From Fimbriimonadaceae bacterium (GTDB lineage: Bacteria > Armatimonadota > Fimbriimonadia > Fimbriimonadales > Fimbriimonadaceae): a stretch of 64,000 bases of DNA. The stretch spans positions 51,952-115,951 of the forward strand of contig JADLBH010000001.1 in assembly GCA_020847855.1 (NCBI GenBank), read 5' to 3'. Below are positions 31,656-40,996 of this stretch, in pieces; within the stretch, counting starts at the first letter, position 1; each line of letters opens with the position of its first letter. The notes under the pieces were generated by a model that saw only the letters and a list, made by a program, of their open reading frames with translations, had not been told where the DNA came from and did not search any database. The translations under genes and the position numbers were made by a program.

Positions 31656-33061
31656 ACGTCGCTATAGAGATAGAACTCGTATGGGTGGGGCCGGAGGTCC
31701 ATCGCCTCGCACTCGTTCGTGAGCTTGTAGGCGATATAGGTCTCGATCAGGTCGTTCGTGAACACGTCCCCTTTGAGCAAGAACTCGTGGTCGTCGGCAA
31801 GCGCCTTGAGCACGGCCCTCAGGGAGCCTGGCGTTTGGGGGATGCCCGCTTTCTCCATGGGGGGGAGGTCGTAGAGGTCCTTGTCAATCGGCTCTCTCGG
31901 CTCGATCTTGTTCTGGATTCCGTCAATCCCGGCCATAAGCATGGCGGCAAAGGCGAGATAGGGGTTCGCGCTTGGGTCGGGGGCTCGAAACTCCACGCGC
32001 TTGGCCTTGGCACTCTTGTTGAACATCGGGATGCGGATGCAGGCCGAACGGTTCCGAGCCGAATAGATCAGGTTGATCGGGGCCTCGTATCCAGGGACGA
32101 GCCGGCGGAAGCTGTTCGTGGTCGGGTTCGTGAACGCGAGCAGGGCGGGGGCGTGGCGCAACAGGCCGCCGATGTACCAGCGCGCGGTATCGGAGAGACC
32201 GGCGTACCCATTCGCGTCGAAGAACAGGTTCGTGCCGTCCTTCCACATCGAGAGGTGTACGTGCATCCCGCTGCCGTTGTCACCGAAGAGCGGCTTGGGC
32301 ATAAAGGTGACGGTGCAGCCGTATTGCGCGGCCACGTTCTTGACGACGTATTTGTACTTTTGGATGTTGTCGGCCATCTTCCGCAAGGAGTCGAACCGCA
32401 CGTCAATCTCGCACTGTCCCGCGGAACCGACCTCGTGGTGGTGGATTTCGACCTCGATCCCGACCTCGGCCAGTTGCACGCACATCTCGGAGCGCATGTC
32501 CTGGAGCTTGTCGCTGGGCGCACAGGGGAAGTAACCGCCCTTGGGTCGGTGGGTGTAGCCCAGCGAGTCGGGCTTTCCGGAGTTCCAGTGCGCCTCTACC
32601 GAGTCAATGTCGAAGAACATGTTGTTCGGCTGGGTTCCGTAGGCCATGCGGTCGAAGACGAAGAACTCGGCCTCCGGGCCCACGTATGCGGTGTCCGCGA
32701 CCCCGCTGGAGATCATGTACTTCTCCGCCTTGCTGGCGACATACCGCGAGTCGCGACTATAGGCCTCGCGGGTCAGCGGGTCCTCGATGTCGGCGATGAT
32801 GACGGCCGTGGCGTGCTCGCTGAAGGGATCCATGAACAGCGAGTCGGCGTCGGGAACGAGGAGCATGTCGGACTGGTCAATAGACTGGAAGCCACGAATG
32901 CTCGAACCGTCGAATCCTAGGCCGTCGGAAAATGCGTCTTCAGAGAAGTTGGAGGCGGTAAGGCTGAAGTGGTGCCACTGGCCGAAGAGGTCTGTGAACC
33001 GAACGTCCACAAAGTCTGCCTCGTTGTCCTTGATGAACTGCATCGCCTGTTTGCTATCCAT
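31652..33061 (-). CDS. glnA: Type I glutamine synthetase
   Basis: 469 residues, the usual GSI length. Catalyses ATP-dependent amidation of glutamate. Visible landmarks are [63 protein letters not shown] and the Tyr-containing DKDLYDLPP loop that is adenylylated in GSI-beta enzymes, so adenylyltransferase control is possible. No PII gene, ammonium transporter or riboswitch is next to it; the leader is under 60 nt and I see no glnA RNA motif. Confidence 0.96.
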   Translation of the reverse strand: MDSKQAMQFIKDNEADFVDVRFTDLFGQWHHFSLTASNFSEDAFSDGLGFDGSSIRGFQSIDQSDMLLVPDADSLFMDPFSEHATAVIIADIEDPLTREAYSRDSRYVASKAEKYMISSGVADTAYVGPEAEFFVFDRMAYGTQPNNMFFDIDSVEAHWNSGKPDSLGYTHRPKGGYFPCAPSDKLQDMRSEMCVQLAEVGIEVEIHHHEVGSAGQCEIDVRFDSLRKMADNIQKYKYVVKNVAAQYGCTVTFMPKPLFGDNGSGMHVHLSMWKDGTNLFFDANGYAGLSDTARWYIGGLLRHAPALLAFTNPTTNSFRRLVPGYEAPINLIYSARNRSACIRIPMFNKSAKAKRVEFRAPDPSANPYLAFAAMLMAGIDGIQNKIEPREPIDKDLYDLPPMEKAGIPQTPGSLRAVLKALADDHEFLLKGDVFTNDLIETYIAYKLTNECEAMDLRPHPYEFYLYSDV

Positions 33062-33111
33062 GGTTATCGCTCTTATCTGCGGCCCTTCGAACCGACCATC
33101 GAGTCTAGCAG

Positions 33112-34068
33112 ATGGCTAGTTTCCGCAATGTGCCGCTTGTGCTGCTCGTGATCGCCGCCACAGGGTGCAAGAACGTCACGCGGCCAGGGGTTCAGATCGC
33201 GGACACTCGCTCGGTGTTGCTCGAGACCGTCGTCGCGCGGCTGCCCGACGGTGCCGTGGGCAAGACCACGTATCCGCACGGCTCACGAAACACCCGCTAC
33301 GCCGCGGTCTTGATCGTGGGCGACTACTCGTGCGACATCGCCGACGACGAGAACCCCGGTAGCGAGCGGCTCCTAGCCTCTTGGGCGGAGGGCCTTGGGC
33401 AGGAGAAGATGCTCACGTTGCGCATCACGGACGACGCCCCGACGCAGGTGGCGCGACAGTCGCGGGTCCTGGCCGCCTGGGAGACCCTCCGTAAGGGCAA
33501 ATTGGTGGATCCAAGCCGGGTCGGGATCTTGGTGCAAGGCGACGCCTTCTATACGGTGGCCCCGCTGCTCGGTCGGCTCGACCCCCAAGCGATCGTCCTC
33601 GCGGGGTGCCCGGCGCGCCCCTTCAAAGAGGTCGCCTTGGAACGCGCGCTTCTCGCCCTCCAGGCTACGGACGGGTCGTTGCCAGAGTCGAGCGTTCGGG
33701 CGGGCTTGGCAGAGTGGGAAGCTGGGAACTTCCCGAGGGGCCCGTTCTGGACCGCGACTTTCGGCGATTCGCCGCCTGGCTATTTCCGCGGCGACTTCAT
33801 GTGGAGGTTGCCGGGGGAACGTCCGGTTGCCCCCGTGCTCGCGATGAGCGGGGACGCCGACCGCGAGGGAAGCGACCGGGACGCACGGTTGCTCGAGAGT
33901 TCGTGGGGCGCGAAGGTGGTGCTCGTTCCCTTGACGAACCGCCAGCTCAAGCCCCGCGACGACCGAAATCTGCCCGGCCCCACGGACGGGGTCGTTCCGG
34001 ACGCGGTCGAGGCGACTCTGGAGTTCCTCGCTCCGATCCTGCGCCCGAGCGACTTGCGCGAGGGCTAG
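33112..34068 (+). CDS. Lipoprotein with alpha/beta-hydrolase-like fold
   Basis: 318 residues. Lipobox LVIAATGC (Cys19). The body has alpha/beta-hydrolase-like spacing: [13 protein letters not shown], a helical stretch, [30 protein letters not shown], later [20 protein letters not shown] (acidic-residue loop) and a final [10 protein letters not shown]. The nucleophile elbow GxSxG is replaced by GDAFY, so it may not be an active hydrolase. It converges with the acyl-CoA dehydrogenase gene (4-nt overlap). Confidence 0.6.
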   Translation: MASFRNVPLVLLVIAATGCKNVTRPGVQIADTRSVLLETVVARLPDGAVGKTTYPHGSRNTRYAAVLIVGDYSCDIADDENPGSERLLASWAEGLGQEKMLTLRITDDAPTQVARQSRVLAAWETLRKGKLVDPSRVGILVQGDAFYTVAPLLGRLDPQAIVLAGCPARPFKEVALERALLALQATDGSLPESSVRAGLAEWEAGNFPRGPFWTATFGDSPPGYFRGDFMWRLPGERPVAPVLAMSGDADREGSDRDARLLESSWGAKVVLVPLTNRQLKPRDDRNLPGPTDGVVPDAVEATLEFLAPILRPSDLREG

Positions 34069-35630
34069 ATAGGCCCGCGTAGCTCGAGCACGCCGGATGC
34101 CAGCTCGTCGGTGTACGCAGGGCCAGGTGCGGGAAGGGTAACAGACTCGCCGGTGACGACTTGGTAGGCGCGCGCCGCCTCGCCGTTCGCCCAGTTCACA
34201 AAGCGCGAGTTCGCCATCGCCGCGAGCCCTCCTTGGGCAGCAGACCGCACGGCCGTGCCCTGGACTGCGTATTGGAGCATCAACAGGTCGGACATGGCCC
34301 CCACCTGCTCTTGGTGATCGCCGACGCGGGGCAGGGCCTTCCCCGCAAGTTCGGCGACGAAGGAATCGTTTGCCGACCCTCCGAGGGCGTGCCCGCTTGC
34401 GATCCGGCGGGCGAGCCGGTCGGCGATGAACGCCCGATTGATCTCGTTCGTGCCTTCGTAGATGCGGCTCACACGGGCGTCTCGATAGAGCCGTGCGAGA
34501 GGGAACTCCTCGGTGAACCCGAACCCACCGAAGACTTGGAGCATCTCGTCAATGATCCGGGCCTCGGCCTCGGTCGCCAAGACCTTGCACGCCGAGCACT
34601 CCACGGCATACTCCTCGGCAGCGGCGCGATTCCCCGCCGTGCTGCCGTCGGATGCTCCGAACACCTCGTCCAGCAATCCACACGTTCGATAGATCGCCGT
34701 CTCGGCGCCATAGAACCACGCGGCGGCATCGGCGAACTTCTTGCGCACAAGGCCGAAGTCCGAGATGAACGTCCCGAACTGCTTCCTCTCCTGGGCGTAG
34801 CCAGTGCCGTGGAACAAGGCGGCGCGGACGGGGCCGATGGACATCGCGGCAAGCTTGAGGCGCCCGATGTTCAGCGCATTGAGGGCAACGTGGTGCCCCT
34901 TCCCGACCTCGTAGACGAGGTCCTTTCCGGGCACCCGTGCGGCCTCCAGCTCGACTCGGGCGGTCGAGCTTCCTTTCAGGCCGAGCTTGTGCTCCTCGCG
35001 CGCGACCGTGAGCCCCGGCGTGTCTCGGTTCACGACGAAGGCGGTGACCTGCTCACCGTCCACCTTGGCAAGGACGAGGAAGGTCTCGGCCCACTTGGCA
35101 TTGCTGATCCACATCTTCGAGCCGGTGAGGAGCCAGTCGTCGCCGTCGCGCACAGCCTTGGTCTCCAGTCCGAGTGCGTCCGTACCGCTGTTGGGTTCGC
35201 TAAGGCAATAGGCTCCGATCTTCTCGCCACTCGCGAGCGCGGGCAAGTGCTCCGTCTTTTGCGATTCGTTCCCGAAGAGGGTGAGCCCGAGTTGGGCGAT
35301 GCCGCTTGTGACCCCGAGGGTGACGCTGAACGATGCGTCTAGGCTCAAGAACTCTAGGATCCGGGTCGCCAGTGCTTTGCTTTGTCCCAGGCCACCGTAG
35401 GCCTCCGGGGTGTCCACGCCGCAAAACCCGAGCTCCCCAGCCTTTCGGATCAGTTCGGGCATCAAGCCTTCTTCCTGACGGTCCAATCGCTCGGCAAGGG
35501 GCAGGACCTCGCCCTTGGTGAACTGGCTCGCGCTCTCCACCATGAGCCTCTCGTCCGAATGGAAGCCCTCCGGGGAGCACACGCTTCGAGGGGTATGGGA
35601 AAAAAACCCGCACCCTGGTTCGGTCTGCAT
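34065..35630 (-). CDS. Acyl-CoA dehydrogenase with long C-terminal extension
   Basis: 521 residues from ATG 35630 (GGAGGCGAG 11-18 nt upstream). FAD-dependent acyl-CoA alpha-beta dehydrogenation in fatty-acid oxidation. Family text: YCLSEPNSGTDALGLETKAV, WISNAKWAETFLVLAKV, RKQFGTFISDFGLVRKKFAD, the QVFGGFGFTEEFPLARLYRD block and RIYEGTNEINR. The C-terminal 120 residues beyond the 380-residue core resemble the very-long-chain type. No beta-oxidation partners lie nearby. A TATACT promoter is possible at 35660-35665 on the minus strand. Confidence 0.9.
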   Translation of the reverse strand: MQTEPGCGFFSHTPRSVCSPEGFHSDERLMVESASQFTKGEVLPLAERLDRQEEGLMPELIRKAGELGFCGVDTPEAYGGLGQSKALATRILEFLSLDASFSVTLGVTSGIAQLGLTLFGNESQKTEHLPALASGEKIGAYCLSEPNSGTDALGLETKAVRDGDDWLLTGSKMWISNAKWAETFLVLAKVDGEQVTAFVVNRDTPGLTVAREEHKLGLKGSSTARVELEAARVPGKDLVYEVGKGHHVALNALNIGRLKLAAMSIGPVRAALFHGTGYAQERKQFGTFISDFGLVRKKFADAAAWFYGAETAIYRTCGLLDEVFGASDGSTAGNRAAAEEYAVECSACKVLATEAEARIIDEMLQVFGGFGFTEEFPLARLYRDARVSRIYEGTNEINRAFIADRLARRIASGHALGGSANDSFVAELAGKALPRVGDHQEQVGAMSDLLMLQYAVQGTAVRSAAQGGLAAMANSRFVNWANGEAARAYQVVTGESVTLPAPGPAYTDELASGVLELRGPI

Positions 35631-35683
35631 CGTCGCTCTCGCCTCCACGGGAACGGGAGTATACAGCCCGTGGGAATCGCGGG

Positions 35684-35689
35684 TAGAAC
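35684..35689 (+). promoter_or_regulatory. -10-like GG-TAGAAC, 7 nt before ATG 35697
   Basis: Leaderless spacing for the LolA-like gene; it differs from consensus at the last base. Confidence 0.35.
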
Positions 35690-35696
35690 GCAAGGC

Positions 35697-36557
35697 ATGG
35701 TAGGTGCGCTGTGCGCGGTAGTCCTGTTGAACGCTCCCCAAGCCGCGGATCGGAGTGGTGAAGCGCAACTCAAGGAGATGCTCCTTTCGGTCGGTCGGGC
35801 TCGATCGGTCCATGTCGCGGTCACACGGTCCCGTATCGAGGACGGGAACACGCTCCCCGAGGAGGCGGTCTTCTGGATTGACTTCGTGGAGCCGGGCCGT
35901 TCCAGGATCCTGAACAACGGGGTCTTTGGCGACAGTGAACTCTGGGTTTGCGACTCCAAGAAGCTCATGCGCGACAGGCTGGAGGGAGATACAGTGGAGG
36001 TCGGGGATGCGCCCCGTTCGTTCCTTGCCGCCGGGAGCCCGTTACAGGTGGGCCAGGGCCTGCCGCTCGTGTGCGCCTTGCTAGACGGCGAGGCCGGCTA
36101 TGCCTCCCTCGTTGCGAAGGAAGGCCCGGTCAAGGCCGCTAGCTCGGGGGAGGGCACGGTGTTCAGCTTTCCGGTGGCGGGTGGGGGCCAGGCTCAGGTC
36201 GAGGCGCTCAAGCAAGAGGGCGGGTGGCACGTCGTCTCCACCGAGTTCGTCAACGAGGCACCGGGCGGCGGAGGTGGCTTTCGGGGCAGACAGGGAACGC
36301 TCAAGGACACAGTCGTGGAGTGGGGCCCGTTGCGCGAGAAGACGCCATGGGTCGCGGCCCCGCCGCCAGGCACGACCGCCGTGCCTTTCGGCCAAGGTAG
36401 GCGTTTTCGGCGGATAGGTAGACTCGCCCAGCCTCGGGGGCTCGTAGCTCAGTGGTCAGAGCGGGCGGCTCATAACCGCTTGGTCGTGGGTTCGATCCCC
36501 ACCGAGCCCACCAAGCCTAGCGAGTGGCTCTCCAGCGAGAGGCCGGGAAGAAGATGA
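35697..36557 (+). CDS. Exported LolA-like protein; reading frame runs through a tRNA gene
   Basis: 286 codons from ATG 35697. A signal-like N-terminus (MVGALCAVVLLNAPQAADRS) is followed by LolA/DUF2092-like beta-rich sequence (DFVEPGRSRILNNGVFGDSE, LWVCDSKKLMRDRLEGDTVE), similar in style to the first domain of the 5835-6806 protein. There is no stop before the tRNA at 36438-36513, so the formal frame crosses the tRNA and ends inside lepB. The last 50 codons read like a tRNA translation artefact. The functional protein probably ends near 36430, or a stop codon was lost. Confidence 0.7.
   Translation: MVGALCAVVLLNAPQAADRSGEAQLKEMLLSVGRARSVHVAVTRSRIEDGNTLPEEAVFWIDFVEPGRSRILNNGVFGDSELWVCDSKKLMRDRLEGDTVEVGDAPRSFLAAGSPLQVGQGLPLVCALLDGEAGYASLVAKEGPVKAASSGEGTVFSFPVAGGGQAQVEALKQEGGWHVVSTEFVNEAPGGGGGFRGRQGTLKDTVVEWGPLREKTPWVAAPPPGTTAVPFGQGRRFRRIGRLAQPRGLVAQWSERAAHNRLVVGSIPTEPTKPSEWLSSERPGRR
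36419..36424 (+). promoter_or_regulatory. -10-like GG-TAGACT before the CAT tRNA
   Basis: Ends 13 nt before the tRNA 5' end, much like TATCCT before tRNA-Pro (12 nt). It lies inside the LolA-like reading frame. Confidence 0.45.
36438..36513 (+). tRNA. tRNA with CAT anticodon, probably tRNA-Ile2 (else elongator Met)
   Basis: 76 nt with encoded CCA. Acceptor GGGCTCG/CGAGCCC, D-arm GCTC AGTGGTCA GAGC, anticodon loop CTCATAA, T-arm GTGGG TTCGATC CCCAC. The short D-loop AGTGGTCA and the anticodon arm GGCGG-CTCATAA-CCGCT followed by TGGTC resemble bacterial tRNA-Ile2 (ileX) as I remember it, whose C34 is changed to lysidine, more than elongator Met. It lacks the C1-A72 mismatch and three G-C pairs of initiator tRNA. 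Confidence 0.9.
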
Positions 36558-37419
36558 ACTCGGACCGACCGATGATGTCGGATCGAGGCACGAGTCCCCA
36601 TCCCCTCCCATCGAAGGATCCGTTCCGGTTGTCGCCCATGAAGAGGTACATGCCCGCGGGCACCCTCACCGGCTCGGCGCTCAGCATCTGTCGCATCTGG
36701 TCTGGGTCTTGGGCCGCAAACTCGTCCGAGACGTGGGCGACGCTCCCTGGCGCGTTGGCAATGTCGCCCCAATATTGGACGGGCATCACCCTGCCGTTGA
36801 TCTCGGCGAGCTTGAAGTTGGCTTGCGGCACGGAAGGCCACTGGCCCTTGTCCAAGACATTGAGGTCGGGATCGGTGTAGTCCACGTAGGGCTCGTCCAC
36901 CGGTTTCCCGTTCCGATAGAGTTTCTTGTCCTTCCACTCGATGAGGTCTCCGGGAACCCCGATGAGGCGCTTGATGAAGTCGGTGTCGCCTTGTCCGGGC
37001 ATGAGAGCGCCTTTCGGCGGCTTGAAGACGATGATGTCGCCGTGCTTGGGATCGCTGAAGCGGTAGACGAGCTTGTTGGCAACGATATAATCGTTCACGA
37101 GCAAGGTGTCCACCATCGAGCCGGAAGGAATGAAGAACGTCTGAACGCCAAAGGGCCGGACGATGAGGAACACGACGATCCCTGCGTAGACGATGGCGTC
37201 GGTCGCGTCGTTGACGAACCGCAACAGCCCGAACTTCGCCCCGAACCGCTCGTGAGGGGGGACGCTCCGAAGGAAGAGGTAGGAGACGACCCGAACGACG
37301 GTGAGGATCGCGCAACCGAAGACGACCTGGCTCATCGGCATGCGCGCGATGCGGTCAATCGTCAGGACGAGCTCGCTGGGTCCTGCGGGTGCCTGGGCCA
37401 GGAAGAGGAACGGGTTCAA
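36517..37419 (-). CDS. lepB: Signal peptidase I
   Basis: 300 residues. Cleaves signal peptides of exported proteins. Two N-terminal membrane segments are followed by catalytic Ser in [12 protein letters not shown] and Lys in [12 protein letters not shown]; the conserved box [19 protein letters not shown] is near the C-terminus. A roughly 60-residue stretch after [14 protein letters not shown] is an extra extracytoplasmic segment. Overlaps rplS by 4 nt (ATGA). Its 3' end lies 3 nt from the tRNA on the other strand. Confidence 0.94.
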   Translation of the reverse strand: MNPFLFLAQAPAGPSELVLTIDRIARMPMSQVVFGCAILTVVRVVSYLFLRSVPPHERFGAKFGLLRFVNDATDAIVYAGIVVFLIVRPFGVQTFFIPSGSMVDTLLVNDYIVANKLVYRFSDPKHGDIIVFKPPKGALMPGQGDTDFIKRLIGVPGDLIEWKDKKLYRNGKPVDEPYVDYTDPDLNVLDKGQWPSVPQANFKLAEINGRVMPVQYWGDIANAPGSVAHVSDEFAAQDPDQMRQMLSAEPVRVPAGMYLFMGDNRNGSFDGRGWGLVPRSDIIGRSEFIFFPASRWRATR

Positions 37420-37766
37420 CGCTTCTCGGCGATTCGGGCAGCCTTGCCGACCTTTCCGCGAAGGTAGTAGAGCTTCGCCCTACGCACCTTGCCCCTACGG
37501 ACGACCTCGAACTTGGCGACGTTGGGCGAGTGCACGGGGAAGGTCCTCTCGACCCAGACCCCGCTCGACTGCTTGCGAAGCGTGACGTTCTTTGCGATGC
37601 CCCCGTGGCGAACGGCGATGGCCAGGCCCTCGAAGATCTGGATGCGCTCCTTGCCGCCCTCGCGCACCTTGACGTGGGCTCGAACGGTATCGCCCGGTCG
37701 AATGTCCGGGAGGTCGGTCTTCTGGAAGGGTTGCGCAACGCTTTCCAGGATCGCTTGCTTGGCCAT
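37416..37766 (-). CDS. rplS: Ribosomal protein L19
   Basis: 116 residues from ATG 37766. Core text [56 protein letters not shown] and [12 protein letters not shown] is complete. The frame continues upstream only as a trmD shadow. TATAAT at 37777-37782 (minus strand), 10 nt before the ATG and on top of the trmD stop, gives it its own promoter in addition to trmD read-through. Confidence 0.96.
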   Translation of the reverse strand: MAKQAILESVAQPFQKTDLPDIRPGDTVRAHVKVREGGKERIQIFEGLAIAVRHGGIAKNVTLRKQSSGVWVERTFPVHSPNVAKFEVVRRGKVRRAKLYYLRGKVGKAARIAEKR

Positions 37767-37776
37767 GGCGGAATGG

Positions 37777-37782
37777 ATTATA
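37777..37782 (-). promoter_or_regulatory. Consensus -10 TATAAT for rplS-lepB, overlapping the trmD stop
   Basis: The only perfect TATAAT among the sites listed; it sits 10 nt before ATG 37766, giving a very short leader for a ribosomal protein gene. Confidence 0.6.
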
Positions 37783-38485
37783 GCAAGCCGAGGTCGCCGG
37801 GCAGTAGGTCGGCGGTCGCAAAGAGGTCGGGCCGTGTCGTTCGGGTTCGCAACAATCGCTCGCGGCGACGCCATTTCGCGATCGCGGCGTGGTCGCCGCT
37901 CAGGAGAACCTCGGGCACGCGGATCCCCAAGGCGGTCTCGGGCCGCGTATAGAGAGGGAAGCCCAGGAGCCCACCTCCGAAAGAGTCGTCCTCGTGGCTT
38001 TCCGGGTCGCCCAGCACGCCAGGGACGAGGCGGCACACCGCATCTGCCATGAGCGCGGCCGGAAGCTCTCCTCCGGTGCAAACGAAGTCCCCGATACTCC
38101 TCGCCTCCGTGCACAGGGCCTCGCGGACCCGCTCGTCCACACCCTCGTAGTGCCCACAGACGAAGCAGACCTCACCGCTCGATGCGAGGCGCCGGGCGTC
38201 GGCCTGGCTGAACCGTGGTCCCGCCGGGTCCGCAAGGACGATCGGTGTTCCCTTGGGCAGGTTCAAGCTCTTCAGCGCGGACTCGACCACGGTGGCGATC
38301 AACACCATCCCCGGACCGCCGCCATAGGGGGCGTCGTCCACGGTGCGGTGTCGGTCGGTGGCAAAGTCGCGCGGGTTTGCCGTCGCCCATTCCAGCAGGC
38401 CGGCACGAACGCCGCGGGCCACGACTCCGTGCTCCAATGCGGCCAGCACCTGCTCCGGGAACAAGGTGACGAACGAGACTCTCAC
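37778..38485 (-). CDS. trmD: tRNA (guanine-37-N1)-methyltransferase
   Basis: 235 residues. Start GTG 38485 in a GTGA overlap with the acylase gene; upstream frame is shadow. Trefoil-knot SPOUT enzyme: [64 protein letters not shown]. Methylates G37 of CCN/CUN/CGG tRNAs; tRNA-Pro encoded at 51102 is a likely substrate. The usual rpsP-rimM genes upstream are replaced by a penicillin acylase. Confidence 0.95.
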   Translation of the reverse strand: MRVSFVTLFPEQVLAALEHGVVARGVRAGLLEWATANPRDFATDRHRTVDDAPYGGGPGMVLIATVVESALKSLNLPKGTPIVLADPAGPRFSQADARRLASSGEVCFVCGHYEGVDERVREALCTEARSIGDFVCTGGELPAALMADAVCRLVPGVLGDPESHEDDSFGGGLLGFPLYTRPETALGIRVPEVLLSGDHAAIAKWRRRERLLRTRTTRPDLFATADLLPGDLGLL

Positions 38486-40716
38486 TTCTTGAAGTGGTCG
38501 AAGGTCGGGGCTGGCTTGAAGGTCCAAGCCCTGGCGAGCGGGACCTGGTCGGCCGCGTGGGGGCCGGACTCGGAGGCCCCCGGTGGGCACAAGGTTCGCC
38601 CGTATGTCGGACCAGCCAACTCGAAGACGCCGATGAACGTTCCTCGGTTCGAGTAGGGCACGGGCGGTCCCTCGGGAGCGGGGAAGGCTGGCGATGAGGT
38701 CGGCCACGCCACTGGGAACGGCCCATATCGCTCCACGATTGTCTTCCAAGCCTCGACCAGTGCCTCGTCGGCGAACTCTTGGGCCTTGCGCCCTTGCAGG
38801 TAGGGCACGCGGGTGTGGCCGTCCAACGCCTCCGCGATGAGAGACGGCTGAACCGCCGTGACGAAGAGGGACTCGCCGGTCAAGTTCCCAATCTTGGGGA
38901 GGAAGAGCTTGCGCCGCAGAGCGTCCACGGCGAGCCGGTAAATGAGATAGCCGGGCGAGCCGTCCAGGCGTGTGCCGTCGAAGGTGCGCAGCCACGGGAG
39001 GGCGGGTGCGGCCTCAGGATCGCTGCATGAGAGAAAGTAGGGCAGGAAGTGCGCCATCGTGGTGTCGTCCTTGCGCGCGATCTCCCATGCGGCCCGTTCC
39101 AGGTCCGAGGTGGAGAGCTTTCCGTCGGGGATGGACTCGAGGAGGGCCTGGTTGCGAAAGAGCCTGCCCCAGACCGGGGTGTCGCCGTTGGGCCACCAGG
39201 CCGTCGGCTTGTTGTTCCAGTTCGCGATCAGCCCCGAGGGGGGGGAGTCCATGTGGGGGGCCTGCTCAGGATCGAGGAAGCCTTGCCAGGCCGCGCCCTT
39301 GCCCGCAGGAATCGGCAGTCGAGCGTCGAAGCCGGGTGCGCGGCGCGGGAGCCGCCCCGTGTACCGCCATCCGGTCTCTCCGCTATTGAAGGCGAAGAAC
39401 AGGTTGAAATTGACGCTGCTACCGCTCATTGAGGCGTTGATGTCTGATGGCTTCTTCGCCGAGTACAGCCCGAGCATCGCACCAAAGCTCGCGACCTCGC
39501 GCTTCCAATAGCTCGTGCGAAGCGAGAAGACCGTCTTCGCCCCCCGCGACTTCAGCAACACCGGTCCGTCCGCCGTCCGTTCCACTGTGACTTGGCTTGG
39601 ATCTGCGTCCTTGACGCGGACGGTGCGGGTGAACCGTTCGATCTTCGCCGTTCCTCCGTCCACGGTCAGCGTGTCGGCCCCGTCCCAGTCCGCGAAGACC
39701 ACGTCGCCGGTGTCGGCGACGCCGGTCGTCAGGCCCCAAGCCATCCAGGGCGTGTGACCGAGCACGACCCCCGGCACGCCAGGGATCGCGAGCCCGCTCA
39801 CCATGGTCGTGGGAGAATCGAGCGTGACCTCGTGGACCACGGCGGGAATTGTGTGACCCATTTGAGGGGCAGTGAGAAGGAGGGGCCTACCGCTCCGCGA
39901 CCGCTCAGGACTCACGACGATGCAGTAGCTGCCCGTCGTGAACGGCGCTCCTACCGAGAGTGCGATCAGTCTCGCCTCTTCCCCGGTGGATGCGCGGATC
40001 GCGGGTAGGAGCTCGAGGATGCTCACCTTGGGCACGCGAGCTAGGTGGGCCTCGGTGGTGCGCCGGTCGGGCCGGAAGAAGCTCGGGTGGACAGTGGCCA
40101 GCGGATCGTCCTTGCCGCTTGCGGTGGGGATGGAGCGCGGATCGTCGTACCAAGCGAGATCGTCGAGAACGTCGAGCGGGCGGTCTTTCGATGGCGAGGA
40201 CTTCAAGTACTCGATCAGGGCGAGGTTCCTCAGTTCCCCACCCCCCCCCGAGCCGAAGAGCCTTGCCATACGGACCTCGATCGCCAGGGAGTCGGTCACG
40301 GTCCACGGCTCACACGCGATCCCAGCCTTGGCGAACCCATCGGGGAGGGAGCCCGCGCTCCGCCTTTTGGCGATTACCGCATTCACCCCGTCGGCATACC
40401 TTTGGTGGGCGTTTCGCGCCGCCGGTTCAAGCTGCCTGAGCATTTCCTCGTACTCCTCGTCGGTGTAGCCTTGCTTGACCGTCTCCGTGTCGGCTGCGAG
40501 GGCCGAGCGGCCAACCATCTCCGCCATCGTTCCCCTGGCGATCCGCCTGCTGTTCTCCATCTGCCAGAGCCGGTCCTCCGCGGCGGCCATCCCCATGCCG
40601 TAATAGAGGTCGGAGTCGTTCTCGGCGACGATGCGAGGGACGCCGTACGGGTCGCGGGCGATCGTGGGCCCTTCGCGTGTCGAAGCGACCAGGACGAGAG
40701 CGGCGAGGAGGGTCAC
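38482..40716 (-). CDS. Penicillin acylase-family Ntn hydrolase
   Basis: 744 residues, the usual precursor length. Signal-like start (MTLLAALVLVAS), alpha chain with RDPYGVPRIVAENDSDLYYG and MGMAAAEDRLWQMENSRRIA, then the processing point at FTTGSYCIVVSPERSRSGRP, whose Ser would become the N-terminal nucleophile. The family normally has Ser-Asn here; this protein has Ser-Tyr-Cys. PQMGHTIP and the later GLIANWNNKPTAWWP (catalytic Asn region) are conserved. It hydrolyses amides of unknown nature. The start is GTG 40716, TAAACT is 6 nt upstream, and a run of nine G (40241-40249 complement) lies in the alpha chain. Coupled to trmD by a 4-nt overlap. Confidence 0.85.
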   Translation of the reverse strand: MTLLAALVLVASTREGPTIARDPYGVPRIVAENDSDLYYGMGMAAAEDRLWQMENSRRIARGTMAEMVGRSALAADTETVKQGYTDEEYEEMLRQLEPAARNAHQRYADGVNAVIAKRRSAGSLPDGFAKAGIACEPWTVTDSLAIEVRMARLFGSGGGGELRNLALIEYLKSSPSKDRPLDVLDDLAWYDDPRSIPTASGKDDPLATVHPSFFRPDRRTTEAHLARVPKVSILELLPAIRASTGEEARLIALSVGAPFTTGSYCIVVSPERSRSGRPLLLTAPQMGHTIPAVVHEVTLDSPTTMVSGLAIPGVPGVVLGHTPWMAWGLTTGVADTGDVVFADWDGADTLTVDGGTAKIERFTRTVRVKDADPSQVTVERTADGPVLLKSRGAKTVFSLRTSYWKREVASFGAMLGLYSAKKPSDINASMSGSSVNFNLFFAFNSGETGWRYTGRLPRRAPGFDARLPIPAGKGAAWQGFLDPEQAPHMDSPPSGLIANWNNKPTAWWPNGDTPVWGRLFRNQALLESIPDGKLSTSDLERAAWEIARKDDTTMAHFLPYFLSCSDPEAAPALPWLRTFDGTRLDGSPGYLIYRLAVDALRRKLFLPKIGNLTGESLFVTAVQPSLIAEALDGHTRVPYLQGRKAQEFADEALVEAWKTIVERYGPFPVAWPTSSPAFPAPEGPPVPYSNRGTFIGVFELAGPTYGRTLCPPGASESGPHAADQVPLARAWTFKPAPTFDHFKK

Positions 40717-40722
40717 GCCGCG

Positions 40723-40728
40723 AGTTTA
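40723..40728 (-). promoter_or_regulatory. -10-like TAAACT, 6 nt before acylase GTG
   Basis: Minus-strand hexamer with leaderless spacing; the first promoter of the acylase-trmD-rplS-lepB run. Confidence 0.45.
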
Positions 40729-40739
40729 CATCGGCGGGT

Positions 40740-40925
40740 CTAGAGCGGCCTGCGGCGACGCCAAGGAAGCGACCGCCTCCGGAGGGAACGGTACAGGACG
40801 TACCCGACGCCCCCCACGATCGCGATCGGGATGATGAGGCCGATCAAGGCCTTGAAGAGCCAGATTCCCGTCACCACGGCGACGATGCCGAGGATGCCGA
40901 CGATCACGAACTCGTAGGTTTTCAT
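40740..40925 (-). CDS. Small membrane protein
   Basis: 61 residues. One long or two closely spaced hydrophobic helices (FVIVGILGIVAVVTGIWLFK and ALIGLIIPIAIVGGVGYVLY) end in a strongly basic tail (RSLRRRSLPWRRRRPL), which suggests a cytoplasmic C-terminus. AGAGG lies 6-10 nt before the ATG, giving a conventional start. I do not recognise a family, and no function is proposed. Confidence 0.65.
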   Translation of the reverse strand: MKTYEFVIVGILGIVAVVTGIWLFKALIGLIIPIAIVGGVGYVLYRSLRRRSLPWRRRRPL

Positions 40926-40984
40926 AGGTACCTCTGTTCTTGCCTACGTCTGGAAGCGCGTCCAGGATTCAGGACTAGGGACGG

Positions 40985-40990
40985 TAGACT
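40985..40990 (+). promoter_or_regulatory. -10-like GG-TAGACT, 6 nt before nadE ATG
   Basis: Same GG-TAGACT as before the CAT tRNA. Leaderless spacing; no Shine-Dalgarno is possible in 6 nt. Confidence 0.5.
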
Positions 40991-40996
40991 CGGGCC

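Noticed and set aside
33062..33111. Glutamine riboswitch or glnA RNA before glnA
   Set aside because: The leader is too short and has no glnA-RNA core.
38486..38995. Upstream extension of trmD
   Set aside because: Shadow of the acylase gene; GTG 38485 gives the normal TrmD N-terminus.
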